From Argopecten irradians (taxonomy: Eukaryota > Mollusca > Bivalvia > Pectinida > Pectinidae), in assembly GCF_041381155.1 (NCBI RefSeq), contig NC_091136.1, forward strand, positions 47,668,284 to 47,732,283: a DNA stretch of 64,000 nucleotides, given 5' to 3'. The translations under genes were made by a program, and so were the position numbers. How positions within the stretch are numbered: position 1 is the stretch's first letter; the number at the start of each line of letters is the position of its first letter. Shown here piece after piece: positions 25,572 through 38,149 of this stretch. Under the pieces are notes generated by a model. The model was not told the origin of the DNA and made no database searches. It saw nothing but the letters and a program-made list of their open reading frames with translations.

Positions 25572-28500
25572 ATGGAAAAGGAATCTTCCTATGTCCGGAA
25601 TGACTACATAGCTGGAGCTATAGCAGGTAGTAAATACTGGGCAAAGTCACAGATCTTAATATTACAGTAGTTTTACAGATCTGAGTGACAAATCTTTATG
25701 TAGTTTTACAGATCTGTGATCTGAGTGACAGATCTATGTAGTTTTACAGATCTTTATGTGACAGTAGTTTTACAGATCTTTATGTGACAGTAGTTTTACA
25801 GATCTGATCTAAGTGACAGATCTTTAACAGATCTTTATGTAGTTTTACAGTATGTGATTTGACAGATCTTTATGTCACAATAGTTTTACAGATCTTAACA
25901 GTATGTGATTTGATAGATCTTTATGTGACAGTAGTTTTACAGATCTTTATGTGACAGTAGTTATACAGATCTTTATGTGACAGTAATTTTACAGATCTGT
26001 GATATGAGTGACAGATCTATGTAGTTTTACAGATCTTTATGTGACAGTGGTTTTACAGATCTTTATGTGACAGTGGTTTTACAGATCTTTATGTGACAGA
26101 CAGTAGTTTTACAGATCTTTATGTGACAGTGGTTTTACAGATCTTTATGTGACAGTGGTTTTACAGATCTTTATGTGACAGTAGTTTTACAGATCTGTGA
26201 TCTGAGTGACAGATCTATGTAGTTTTACAGATCTTTATGTGACAGTAGTTTTACAGATCTGTGATCTGAGTGACAGATCTATGTATTTTTACAGATCTTT
26301 ATGTGACAGTAGTTTTACAGATCTTTATGTCACAGTAGTTTTACAGATCTGATCTAAGTGACAGATCTTTATGTAGTTTTACAGTATGTGACAGTAGTTT
26401 TACAGATCTTTATGTCACAGTAGTTTTACAGATCTGTAATCTGAGTGGCAGATCTTTATGTTTATGCAAATTTTTGTTGTGCCGTTTGAGAGATCAGAGT
26501 GACATATCATCGAGTACATCTATGTAGTTTTATAGATCTGTGTGACAACATTTTGTTGCTTAGTTACTAGTTTGACAGATCTGAGTGACAGATCTTTAGT
26601 TTATTGTGTCGCCTGCAACACAAGTGCGACACATAGGTATCACTATGTCAGCGTCAGTGTCTGCTTCTGCATCAGTGTATGGAAAACGGTTCCGTGCGAT
26701 AACTTAAGTATTTATTTTCCAATTTCAACCAAACATGGTATATTGCTTCATATCAATGAGATTTCAGATGAGTTTGATACTGGCTAAAATCCATCAATAT
26801 TTGCAAGAATTAGGTGACTTTTAAAATTGTCAGAACAGATAAATCCATGGTTTCTCCTCGATAACTTTAGAATTTATTGTTCAATTTCAACCAAATTTGG
26901 TGTGTTGCTTTATATCCTAGTGAAAATCTGTTAATATTTACAAGAGTTTTGGGTCTTTAAAATCATCAAAATAGACAATTTTTTGGTTTCTGTGCGATCA
27001 CTTTATTATTTATTATCTGATTTTAACCAAATGTTGTATATTTTTAGCTCGCCTATTCGAAGAATAGGGGGAGCTAATGTTGTCACCCCAGCGTCGGCGT
27101 CAGCGTTGGCGTCCAATTGGCGTCCAATTTCGTCAATTGTTTAAGCTTAAGTCATCGTAAATGTTTATGATTTTATTTTCCTAATGTGTATGGATGCTGA
27201 ACGTGATAATACAACCAATTTGGGGCCCTTTAGGGGTTTTTTGAGTCTGTTAATTTGTCACATTTCCACGTTAAAGTTTTTGAGCAAGTTTTTATTTTGT
27301 CTATTGTTTAAGCTTAATTCATGATAAATGTTTATGACTTTATTTTCCTAATGTGTATGGATGCTGAACGTGATAATACAACCAATTTGGGGCCCTTTAG
27401 GTTTTTTTTGAGTCTGTTAATTTGTCATATTTCCATGTTAAAGTTTTTGAGCAAGTTTCTATTTTGTCTATTGTTTAAGCTTAATTCATGATAAATGTTT
27501 ATGATTTTATTTTCCTAATGTGTATGGATGCTGAACGTGATAATACAACCAATTTGGGGCCCTTTAGGTTTTTTTTGAGTCTGTTAATTTGTCATATTTC
27601 CATGTTAAAGTTTTTGAGCAAGTTTCTATTTTGTCAATTGTTTAAGCATAAGTCATCATAAATGTTTATGATTTTATTTTCCTAATGTGTATGGATGCTG
27701 AACGTGATAATACAACCAATTTGGGGCCCTTTAGGTTTTTTTTGAGTCTGTTAATTTGTCATATTTCCATGTTTAAATAGTAAATACTTGAACATCAACT
27801 TCTTCTGAATAGGCGAGCTTTGCTGTTCTCCAACAGCTCTTGTTTTATATCAATGAGATCTCAGATGGATTTGATACTGGCCAAAATCTGTCAATATTTG
27901 CAAGAGTTACAGGACTTTTGAATCATCTAAAAAGTTATTTCTTGGTTTCCGCTCGATAACTTTTGTATTTATTTTCTGATTTCAACCAAATTATGTATAT
28001 TGCTTTATATCAATGAGATCTCAGATGGGTTTGATACTGGTCAAAATCAGTCAATATTTGCAAGAGTTACGGGACTTTAAAATTATCAAAACAGTTATTT
28101 CTTGGTTTCCGCTCAATAACTTTTGTATTTATTTTCCGAATTCAACCAAATTATGTATATTGCCTTATATCAATGAGATCTCAGATGGGTTTGATACTGG
28201 TCAAAATCTGTCAATATTTGCAAGAGTTACGGGACTTGATAACTTCACTTAGTTACTAACGATATTTTCAACTGTAAATAACTATTTTTTATGATGTCTT
28301 AAACTGTTATGCAGGTGACACATCCTCATCTGTGAATTTCTTGTGTTAAAGTAGTTTTACAGATCTGTGATTGAAGTGGCAGATTTTTGTCACAGATGAA
28401 TTTCTATAGTATTACCTGGTACTAATAACAATAAATTGTGACTTCTACCCTGTTTTTCCTGTAAACATAACGGTATAGTGAGAAATAGTATATTTGAACA

Positions 28501-31500
28501 GGTTTATAGAATATCAAGCACTTTTTAGCATACTGGATCATTGTTTTACATATATAGTTTAAAATGATGGAAGACACAAACATTTGCATACTTGAACAAG
28601 TGTATATACCATGTGTAATCTCTAACATATCTACTACTGCATTAGGACTGGATATTGGAAGGGTTAAAATGATACGATAGTTATTGACAATACACTGAAA
28701 ATTGTCACAATAAAAGACAATATTGATGAACCCTGACAAAAAGCTAAAAAATAGTTGATTTGTTTATTGTGTGTGTTAAAAAAGCTCAATTTTTATTCTT
28801 AGTTATGAATTGCAGAAATGGCATTTCTAATAGATGCTTAACACTTAATGATCGAAATGTTCTTATTTGAATGATGTTTTAGAATACATTTGGACAGGAA
28901 TTTCCCATTTGTAAATGAAACCGAGATGTTTAGTAGTTAAAACAATACAGTGATATATAGAATGTTTATGTATCGATAATCGATACACTGCTGAAAACCG
29001 AAACGTACCGGTATCTTGATATATTGACCCAGCCCTATGCTGTATATCTGTTTGGGTAGCAGTAGCAGCTAAAGGTCAACCACTCTAATACAAATATAAT
29101 AATAATATATTATGATATATATAATATTATTAGTTATAATGGAACTTATACTATGTCTAATACCACTAAACTCTCAACACATACTTCCATATATTAACTC
29201 AGAAACCAGATATAACCTAATGTATCAGTCATTTGAAAACAATATTCTGCATTATATCTCTATTATTGGTATTTGTATGTTTGATTTTATCAATGATAAT
29301 CTGTAATATATCTATGGAGATAATTTTTGTTGTTGATAGTTGTGCATTAATTGTTTTGAAGAAAGCAAAATATCTGCCAGACAGTTGTCTCAAATTTTAG
29401 CTGATATTAATTCTATTGCTGAAGATGATCATGATGACTTGAAGTTTGTCAAATGATATTGACCTTGACCTTTACTGTCCTATAGGGTCTGTGGGAGTTA
29501 TTGCTGGCCACCCTTTTGATACTGTAAAGGTAAGTAGATCCATAACTAAAATGAAAAATTTAATCACATAATTGCCATGTCATAAATATCGTAAGACACA
29601 CACGTAATAATGCTTGTTCTAAAGACATCATATTGATGCAAAAATAGAATTGAAAATTTTGTCTTTATTTCCATAAATACTAATTATGTGATAAATATAA
29701 TCTTTTACTAACCTAAAGGCTGTCAAATGATTGAAAGTGTTTAATAAATTTGATAAATTACATAGCCACTTATGTAAGATCCTCTATATATTAAATATTA
29801 CTGAAGAATTAAACAAATTGCAATTGTTTGTTTGCTCTAAATGCCAACAGTAAAATCATCCGTTACTTTGAATTTACCAAAAACAGCAGTCAGTACCTGG
29901 CAACTACCCCTGGCACTTGGGATTCAAACTTGTGACCCAAAGGTGGAGGGCTTGAACAGAAATTATTCATATGAAATTGAATAGAAAGGGAAACGTTACT
30001 GATTTTTACATTACATTTGATAACTACAGGTTCAATTACAAGTCCAGTCAGCTGAGAACAAGTACAAGTCATTACTAGATTGTGTGTCTACAGTGAAGAA
30101 GCAAAAGCTGGTAAGTAGGGAAATGAAAATGAATTGGCTGATAACAAAGCATTACCGGTACTTAATTTGATGACAATTCATTGCTTAGTATATTTTAGTT
30201 TTCAGATGTGATTAGCCAGAAATGCTGTCTGGTTAAAATGAAGACCTTCCTTATTCTGTTATGTGAATAACCAATCAAACTTATGTGGATGACTTTTCAT
30301 TCCATATAGCCTATTGTTACCTGCATGTTGGGATGAAATTACTTCATCCTGGTGATAGTTACATAATGACCTTGAGAGCTCCGGTGTCAAGGCCATTGGA
30401 ATATAAACGTGTATGTGATGTTGTCAGATCCTCTAAGTAGCATTGAAAATAAGGATCTTTGTTTTATTGCAGTTTGAAAGAAAAACACTGTAACCATTTT
30501 CCAACGGAATATACAGTAAAACACCGTTTAGTGAACCTCTGGGGACCAACAAAATCAACTTGTTATACACACATATTCTAGAAAAAGTGGAAATAAAATT
30601 GCTATGTTATAATCATGAATTCGCTGTAAGAATGTCCGTTTTAAACATGTTTTACTTTTCAAATGAAAATGTTACATGGACAGCTACCTTCAAAGTTTTA
30701 CTGATAATTCACCCATGTTTCATATTGGCATGCATCATCTGTATATAATGAAAGGTTAATTAATACCTCAATAATCTTGTATATACTGTATATTTTTATC
30801 TTGACCATGTGTAAGTTGAGCTGCTGAGATCAACATGTAATCAAGTCTATTATTATTATTATCAGCTCACCTGGTCCGAAGGACCGAGATGAGCTTATGG
30901 GATACCCCGACGTCTGTCAACAATCAACTTCTTCACCATAACCGCTGGTCGGATTTCAACAAAATTTGACTGGTAGCATCCTTATGGGCTACTTACTGAA
31001 AATTGTACAAATGATGGGGCTGACCCCCAGGGGCCTGAGGGGCGGGGCCAAAAGGGTCAATTTGGCTATTTCCATATAAATGACTTCTTCTCTGCAACCA
31101 AACATGGGATAGCACCCATAATGCAAAGGTAGCATCCTTATTGGGTGGGGATTCAAAATTGTGCAAATGATGGGGCTAACCCCCCCGGGGGAATGAGGGG
31201 CAGGGTCAAAAGGGGTCAATTTGGCTATTTCCATATAAATGACTTCTTCTTTACTACTAATCATGGGATAGCACCAATAATGCAAAGGTAGCATCCTTAT
31301 AGAGTGGGGATTCAAAATTTTGCAAATGATAGGGCTGACCCCCCGGGGACCTGAGGGGCGGGTTCAAAAGGGGTCAATTTGGCTATTTCCATATAAATGA
31401 CTTCTTCTCTGCTACTAAACATGGGATTAGGCTCATAATGCAATGGTAACATCCTTATAAGGTTTGGATTCAAAATTGTGCAAATGATAGGGCTGACCCC

Positions 31501-34500
31501 CTGGGGACCTGAAGGGTGGGGATTTTAGTTAGTTATTTCCATATAAACGACTTTTTCTCTGCAACAAAGCATGGACAAGCACTCATAATACAATGGTAGC
31601 ATCCTTATAGGGTTGGGATTTGAAATTGTACAAATGATAGCTGGCTGACCCCCGGGGCCTTAGACGGCAATAGACAAGGGGCCAAAAAGGTCAATTAGGC
31701 TATTTTCATATAAATTACTTCCACTCTGAAGCTATGTATTGGATAACATATTTGTATGGTATCAATAGCATCATTATGTGGTTGTGATTCAAAATTAATC
31801 TTTTGGAGTCAATTTTGCTAATTTTTCAAATTATAAGAGTCTTTGTGATAATTACTAAACAAGAGGCCCATGGGCCTTAACGGTCACCTGAGTTAGAATA
31901 TATAATGAAACAAATAATGAAACAAATTAAAGACATATAAACACAAAATGCTGGGCCTTGAAGTTGGTCAGTATTTTATAAATTTGACCTTTTAGACTAT
32001 GAAGAGTATTTGCTTCCATCAAACCTGTGAAATTAGAGGTATTTTTTCAAATTTTAATCATTTTGACCCTGTTTGGTCCTGCTCCTCTGGTCCCCTAGGG
32101 GGTCATCGAGGACAGATATGAATGTTTAAAATGCTATATCTTAGGCTAATAATTCTAATCAAGTTTGACTAATTTCCTACGAAAGTTGGGCAATTAATGT
32201 TCACAAATATTTTCCAATATCAACTAAAGTAAACTTGACCCCTCCCCAGGGGGTAACGTGAGACCCCAAGGTCATACAATTCACAATTTTTATAAAACAC
32301 CTTAAGACCTTTCCATCTATAATTATTTGATTCTACTATATCTAGAATTTTAGAAGATTTTTGAAGTTTTAGCCTATTTGACCCTTTTCTTGCCCCTCCC
32401 TCTGCTCCCAGGGGGTCGGCCAGGACCAATGTGGATATGATATTAAAATGCTATCTCAGGCTAATAATTCTAACCAAGTTTGACTCATTTCCTATGAAAA
32501 TTGAGCAAAAAATGCTCATTAATGTGTTTTACCTATATAAACTATAGTAAACTTGACCCCCTCCCCAAGGGGATACAGGAGACCCCAGGGTCATATAATT
32601 CACAATTTTTGTAAAGGACCTTAAGACCTTTCTATTTATGTATTTAAGTATTTGATTCTACCATTTCCAGAATTTTTGAAGAAGATTTTTGAAGTTTTAG
32701 CCTATTTGACCCCTTTTGACCCCGCCCCTAAGGCCCCTGGGGGTCAGTCATAAAAAAATTTGTTAATAGGATTAAATGGCCATCTCATACTGATAATTCT
32801 GACAACATTTGACTCATTTCCTATTACAAATGACCAAATAATGCGCAAAAATGTGTTTTCCCAATATAAGCTATAGTAAACTTAACCCCCTCCCCAGGGG
32901 GAAACTAGAGACACAAGGGTCATATAATTCTCAATTTTTGTAAAGGACCTTAAGACCTTTCTATCTATGAAAAGTATTTGATTCTACCACATCTGTGAGT
33001 AGAGAAGAAGATTTTTGAAATTTTACTCAATTTTACCCCTTTTGGCTCCTCCCACAGCCCCCGGGGGGGTAGGGGACCATATATTTCACAATTTTGATTG
33101 GCCTTATGCCTTAGAAGGTTTGTGCAAAATTTCATTGAAATTGCTTCAGCAGTTTTGGAGAAGAAGACGAAAATGTAAATTGTTTACGGACATACAACGC
33201 ACGACGACGGACAAAAGGCGATTAGAATAGGTCACTTGAGACTTTGTCTCAGGTGACTTAAAAAAAACCAGGTGAGTGATACAGGCCCTCTGGGCCTCTT
33301 GTTATTATTGTTACATCGTGTAACCATTATCAAATTTTAAAACAATATTCATTCACTTATTTTTACAGTCTAAAGGGTTTTTCCGTGGCTTATCCTGGCC
33401 CATGTTTTCCGCTGGAGTTATCAACTCGGTCTACTTCGGAGTGTATGGATACTCACTGAAATTACTCGGTGGAAATAAAGAAGACAATAGCACACCTCCC
33501 TACCTCAAGATATTGGTTTCCGGTTGCCTTGGAGGGGTGGTGCAGTTGATCCCAGCATGCCCTGCAGAGGTCATTAAGGTCGTTTTACAGTCACAGATTC
33601 CTCATGGGAACATCCAAGGAGGTACAAATCTATTAGTTTTCACCTAACTCATGTACCTATAGGAAAACCTAGCTTCAAACGGTTGATTTGGGTGTGTATG
33701 GAGCAATATTTTGCTTTGAAGAAATTTCTGTACTCCCTCTGACCACGTACAGGTTTGGACCTTATATAGGTCATTTGAAATGCTTCTTGTCCTGAACTAT
33801 GAAATATTCACCAAATAGTTAAGAATCGTCATGAAAAAAGGCATAATATTAACTTATGTCTGTCGACTAGAGAGTTTGTATCCTAAACATAAGTAAATTG
33901 TAAATATGTTTGAAGGTCTAGATAGATAATCACTTTCTAAACGAGCAATACAATATCTGAACCTCATCTTATCTTCATACCAATATTGGATTACACTTAA
34001 GTAATATTTTATTGCAATGCTGACCATGGATATCAAATAAAATTAAAATAAATGAGTGGTGTAAGAGGAATTTTCTTCTCTATTGTAGCCACCTTTTACA
34101 AGGGTCCCATGGAGGGTGCTGCTCACATTCTTCGAGTCCATGGTTTACGCGGTATGTATCGAGGTCTACCAACTCAGTGTATCAGGGACGTTCCAGCCAA
34201 TGGTATCTATTTCCTAACCTTTGAGTTCTTAACGTTCAATGGATCAATAAAGCTGCCCTTTATACCTGCTGCTGTGCAAAATTTCTTTGCGGGCGGTATT
34301 GCTGGTGTGCTGAGTTGGATGGCTATTATGCCATTTGATGTAGTGAAGAGTCGTCTACAGGCTGACTGTGATAGTAAGCACTATAAAGGTTTCCTAGATT
34401 GTGCCTTGGCATGCTACAAGCAAGAAGGTCCATCAGTATTTTTCCGGGGCCTATCTATGGTGGCTATGAGAGCGTTTCCAGTAAATGCTGTCACATTAAT

Positions 34501-34552
34501 GGTTTATTCTGAAAGTATGAAGTTTCTAGGTGAGGAGGTCAGCTATGGTTAG
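25572..34552 (+). CDS. SLC25A45: SLC25A45/47/48-type mitochondrial carrier, 298 aa
   Basis: Inner-membrane mitochondrial carrier. Exons 25572-25626, 29486-29529, 30030-30110, 33369-33621 and 34089-34552 have consistent phases and total 897 nt. The start ATG has a strong context (AGGATGG) and yields MEKESSYVRNDYIAGAIAG. All three carrier repeats are present, with signatures HPFDTVKVQLQ (about residue 27), CPAEVIKVVLQ (about 127) and MPFDVVKSRLQAD (about 226). Matching RG motifs are FFRGLSWPMFSAGVINSVYF, MYRGLPTQCIRDVPANGIYF and FFRGLSMVAMRAFPVNAVTL. The RAFPVNAVT ending and HPFDTVK start fit SLC25A45 best, but A47 and A48 are close, so the symbol is provisional and the substrate (reported for relatives as methylated amino acids or choline) is not assigned. 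Repeat 2 has the weakest match to PxDxxK. Intron 1 (3.9 kb) is filled with nested repeats. Confidence 0.93.
25640..26600. repeat. 26-bp minisatellite with AGATCT in each unit
   Basis: Many copies of GTAGTTTTACAGATCTTTAT plus GTGACA (26 bp), interspersed with longer variants containing GTGATCTGAGTGACAGATC. It lies in intron 1 of the carrier gene. One stray unit at 28,352-28,390 lies on the far side of the next element, showing that the array was split by an insertion. Confidence 0.9.
26605..28322. mobile_element. Element with 17-bp imperfect inverted ends and 162-bp units
   Basis: The ends are TGTGTCGCCTGCAAC (26605) and, inverted, TGTGTCACCTGCATAAC (28306-28322). The interior has about five units of 137-162 bp, each with TTTATTTTC...TTCAACCAAA and ATCAATGAGAT, near 26711, 26873, 27010, 27968 and 28128. 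The large gap between the third and fourth unit is explained by the nested element at 27046-27842. The whole element lies inside the 26-bp minisatellite. Confidence 0.75.
27046..27842. mobile_element. Nested element with 167-bp units
   Basis: It begins TAGCTCGCCTATTCG and ends with GAATAGGCGAGC...CAACAGCTCTTG, so the ends carry inverted GCTCGCCTATTC. Inside, four copies start GTTTAAGC at 27139, 27306, 27473 and 27640, exactly 167 bases apart and very similar, so the expansion is recent. It sits within a 162-bp unit of the host element. Confidence 0.8.
28964..29036 (-). repeat. Truncated copy of the 17.6-kb hAT-like MITE
   Basis: The sequence matches, inverted, the first 75 bases of the element at 17575, including CGATACACTGCTGAAAAC and the terminal CAGCCCTA. 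The other end is missing. Confidence 0.7.
29893..29953 (-). repeat. SINE fragment with B box
   Basis: On the minus strand, AGCCCTCCACCTTTGGGTCA then CAAGTTTGAATCCC closely resembles the 24.4-kb SINE around its B box. The A-box half is not clear. Confidence 0.5.
30868..31857. mobile_element. Tandem-unit element with 158-bp units
   Basis: It opens with GCTCACCTGGTCCGAAGGAC and a mirrored GATGAGC. Five units of about 158 bp follow, with AGCATCCTTAT near 30975, 31132, 31291, 31449 and 31599, each containing GGGCTGACCCCC and TTTCCATATAAATGACTTC. It directly abuts the next element and lies in an intron of the carrier gene. Confidence 0.7.
31858..33303. mobile_element. AACAAGAGGCCC-type element with 320-bp units
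   Basis: It starts AACAAGAGGCCCATGGGCC and ends GGCCCTCTGGGCCTCTTGTT, an inverted pair. GGTCACCTGAG near the start and CTCAGGTGAC near the end form a second inverted pair. Three internal units have TTTGACT(C/A)ATTTCCTA at 32164, 32479 and 32808. The termini match those at 41.3, 48.5 and 62.9 kb, although the internal unit differs. Confidence 0.8.
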
Positions 34553-34968
34553 ATACGTAATAGGAGTCTGAAATTTTTACCTCAAAACTTGGAATATGTT
34601 CATTTTCTCTTTATTTTGTTTAAAGATATTACCATGTTTGTAAAGATAAAGTTTAGCAGAAAGCTTTATGTAAGTAGCTTAATTGTCATGCACATATACT
34701 AATATTTTCTGAGGAACTTTGAAATGGAGTTACTTTTATGGGTTCCTCTAGTGAAGGCAGATTCTTATAATGTACCAAAAGAAGGTCACTTACAATATGA
34801 CCTTTGACCTACCTCTTGAAGATGGAAAGCAACTTTGTTATGATATTCAAAAATATCTTTTTTTCCCAACAAAATTAACATATATCCAGGTATACTGTTG
34901 TGCTTAGAAATGATTTGACTGAAAGGTTATTAATGCCAGTGAATATTCATTCATGCTTTCTGGTGATA

Positions 34969-34974
34969 AATAAA
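34969..34974 (+). terminator. Candidate polyadenylation signal of the SLC25A45-like gene
   Basis: AATAAA lies 417 bases past the stop codon and is the first canonical hexamer downstream. Further copies near 35921 and 36225 could serve longer 3' ends. Confidence 0.45.
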
Positions 34975-35676
34975 ACTTTTGTGATAATGAACTGCCCTCA
35001 GATATGAACCTCAAATCTCATCTCTTACAATTATAGTCAATGTTTCCATTTACAATTCTTTTGCTTTGTTTGCGATTGAAGTTGAAATACTTAGTTCTAA
35101 TTTTGTTACATTCAGCATTAAAACATGTTTATATTTGATAAGATCTTTCCAGCTAACCATTCAAGTTATTCCTTATTTGAATTGATTTATCCGTTCAATT
35201 AATGTTTTAATTTACTATTTTATAATTTTAAGGATTGATTATTGAGAAAATTATACATGTAATATGTGTAGTTACGTTATGTATAGATCAGGGGGGTTCC
35301 CTTTGTTACATTATTGTTTTACATGTAGCTAGTCCGAATCATGTTGCTTTAAAAAAAAAATTGTTCTGCTCCTGTTAAAGACTTTTACATAATTTTCGCT
35401 TTGTTATATTCAGTTTATTTGTTTATCCGTCTTTAATTGAGTTGTTAAACTATGGTATCCATAGTAACCTTGTATATTTAAAAAGGATGATGGTATTTTC
35501 CCACACTGAACAGTATTCAATTTAAATTCCTCATGCAGCCAAATAATTCCTTTACCAAATTCTGTATAGTTGCTGATTTTGAAATTTGTTGATTTACTGT
35601 TTGGAACTTTTCACGACAGTTTATTTTCTTGAATTATCTTTGTAACTTTTGAAAACATTATTTAGACGACAGGCCA

Positions 35677-35770
35677 CAACAACATGTAAAACCATCATTT
35701 TGATACCTTACAGTAGATGTTACAACAACATGTAAAACCATCATTTTGATACCTTACAGTAGATGTTACA
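35677..35770. repeat. Tandem duplication, about 47 bp
   Basis: Two identical copies containing AACATGTAAAACCATCATTT and GATACCTTACAGTAGATGTT. Confidence 0.85.
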
Positions 35771-37187
35771 GTATAGTCAATGAAATATTTACCAAAGATA
35801 TGTTACAATAGAATGTACATATACTGTCTTACGGTTATATTGTAAATGTATATATTTGTCAATTTTATTTTATTAATATATTGTATTCTGGTTATATGTT
35901 TTTATAGGATCTGTTTATATAAATAAAGAAATAAGTCTATAGAATATTTTTGTATGTATTTCACAAGGGTATAATTAAGTATATAACAATGCATAGATTT
36001 TGATCTGAAATACATGTGCATGCTCCATATTGTGATCGATGATTCAGTGAAAATATTTAACATGCAATTATATTTACAAATGTTGGTTCCCCAACATGCG
36101 TTCATGAATTTCTTTATTATTAAAATATCAAACCAAATGAAAAATTGTACATAGAATACCTATATAATGATATATACCCTGTGAAGAATTGTGTATGGAG
36201 ATTTGTCATCATAAATAATTTATCAATAAAAAATGTTGCTGTCCAACTTACTAAGAAAACCTATGCTACGTTTATACCGATATACGCAGGGTGGGGAATT
36301 GAATTTGGAGGCTGTTGTCATTTTTGTATTTTTATTACTAAGCATTTATAAAACATTTAATGTTTTATTGTATTACATATTGGATAACATGTGCATAGCA
36401 TAATGTGTTTTGTATTGTTACACCCCTAATATTCCTTATATATATATAACTACATGTGATTTAAATGTGGTACATAACTGGAAAAAAGCCAAATATCGGT
36501 TGTGATAAACCAGTGAAGTGATAAGGTGTAATATTAAATTAAAGGTGAATTTTAAATTGTTTTATATTATTTCCAGATAAGTGACTTTACAAATAGAAAA
36601 TAACTATGTTTTTTTGTTGTTGTTTTTTCTTCTGGAATCCATATCATATAATTGTGATACATGTATTGGTAAAACTGTTGTTGTCAAAAGATAGATAATA
36701 AGTGATGTTCTCAAATTTTGGGATATTTAATTTGATATTTTTGAATCACTATTTTTCTATGTTTATTTGTTTAATAAGTACAATGGGGTTTTTTTTCATA
36801 TTTTTACCTGGTGATGTCACAATTGTGAAGTACAATCTGAACATTTTTTGTTATCTTTTATTGTTGACTATAACCAGCACATGAATGTGCATATAGGACG
36901 AGATACTCACATCATATTCATATGTTTAAATAACAAACTTACTTTGGTGGCAGTGGCATTCTCAAAATGACTTCCAAACTATAGTATAAGCACATATATT
37001 TTAGGGTTGGTCATATGTCTCAATTTGTGCAAGAAATTTTGCATAATAAAATGATGTAAATTGCCTTTTCTTAGTAAATGACTTAATTTAGTAACTGTTG
37101 TGAATGCTTGGATTCATCATTCCACTAACCAGTCATTAAAAACCAATTTTTGTAATTGTGCCAAAATAAGTTCATTTAAAAGTATTC

Positions 37188-37595
37188 TTAAAGGCCCATT
37201 ACCTTGCCGGAGTAAAACATAAAGGTTTCTTAAAAAACATTAATAACATCAGAAAATGCATACCGATGACCTAAAATAAGGTTACGACACCAAACATATG
37301 CAAGATTTACTGCGTAATATATGAAAACAGTGGAGAGTCAATTCGCTGTTTTGCCGTCTGGCTCAGTGATAGTCAACTACCGCGCGGTATTTAGGACGAC
37401 GGCGGGAAACATAATATGACCCGCGTTATGAAAATAAACATTTTATTTATTTTAATCAAATCGTTCAGAAGGTGATGATAAATGTAGTATTAACGGTAAG
37501 TTAATAATTTTTTTGACTCTACAAAATTATCGATCTTGTTTTACATTCCCATTTTAAAAATTAAAAGCCGTTTCGGAAAGGTAGTGGCCCTTTAA
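37188..37595. mobile_element. MITE with TTAAAGGCCC termini (about 408 bp)
   Basis: The left end is TTAAAGGCCCATTACCTTGC. The right end is the inverse of TTAAAGGGCCACTACCTTTC. A TTAA-like target is possible. A related element lies at 54,993-55,513. Confidence 0.65.
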
Positions 37596-38149
37596 CAATA
37601 ATTATTACTGCTTAATTATTTTTCATTTTCATTAAACATTTTCTAATTGTTATCAAGAATACGTAGTTCCTTATGATCTAAAATTCAATATGTCTGTCAT
37701 AAGTTATTTCCGATTTTTGCAGTTGATGAATCTACTCAAGAGCCTCTCAATATACACAAGACTTGTCATGTATTAAAGTTCTAATCTTAAATTCATTAGA
37801 GCAGAAAAGGCCATCAATATCTCACTCAGAGAAATAACCAGATTGAAATTTTAGATTTTTCTATCTACTCAAGTCTTAAGCTTGATTACCACCATCCTTA
37901 ATACCCCAGGGGTTATGAATATATTGTTGTTATAGTCCAAGGGTGGATATATAATGACAGTGAAAGTAACCCCTAGATGTTAACAACCTAACCTTGTTCT
38001 ATTTCGTTGTGATCTTTTCTTTGATAATATTAGGCAGGGATAAATGTTCATATATTTGTCACTTACCCTTACTTTATTGTTTGATTTATTGGGACATTTT
38101 GTACTTGAATCTTTATAACTCTTTTAAGTACACTTTTTACAACTTTTTA

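Larger units (their letters stand above)
34553..37187. other. Carrier-gene 3'UTR and intergenic sequence
   Basis: AT-rich sequence. A tandem duplication of about 47 bp lies at 35,677-35,770 (AACAACATGTAAAACCATC twice). There are several AATAAA hexamers and no further exon signal. Confidence 0.45.

Noticed and set aside
26581..28400. CRISPR-like direct repeats in the 26-bp array
   Set aside because: This is an animal genome. The copies are contiguous with no unique spacers, so it is an ordinary minisatellite.
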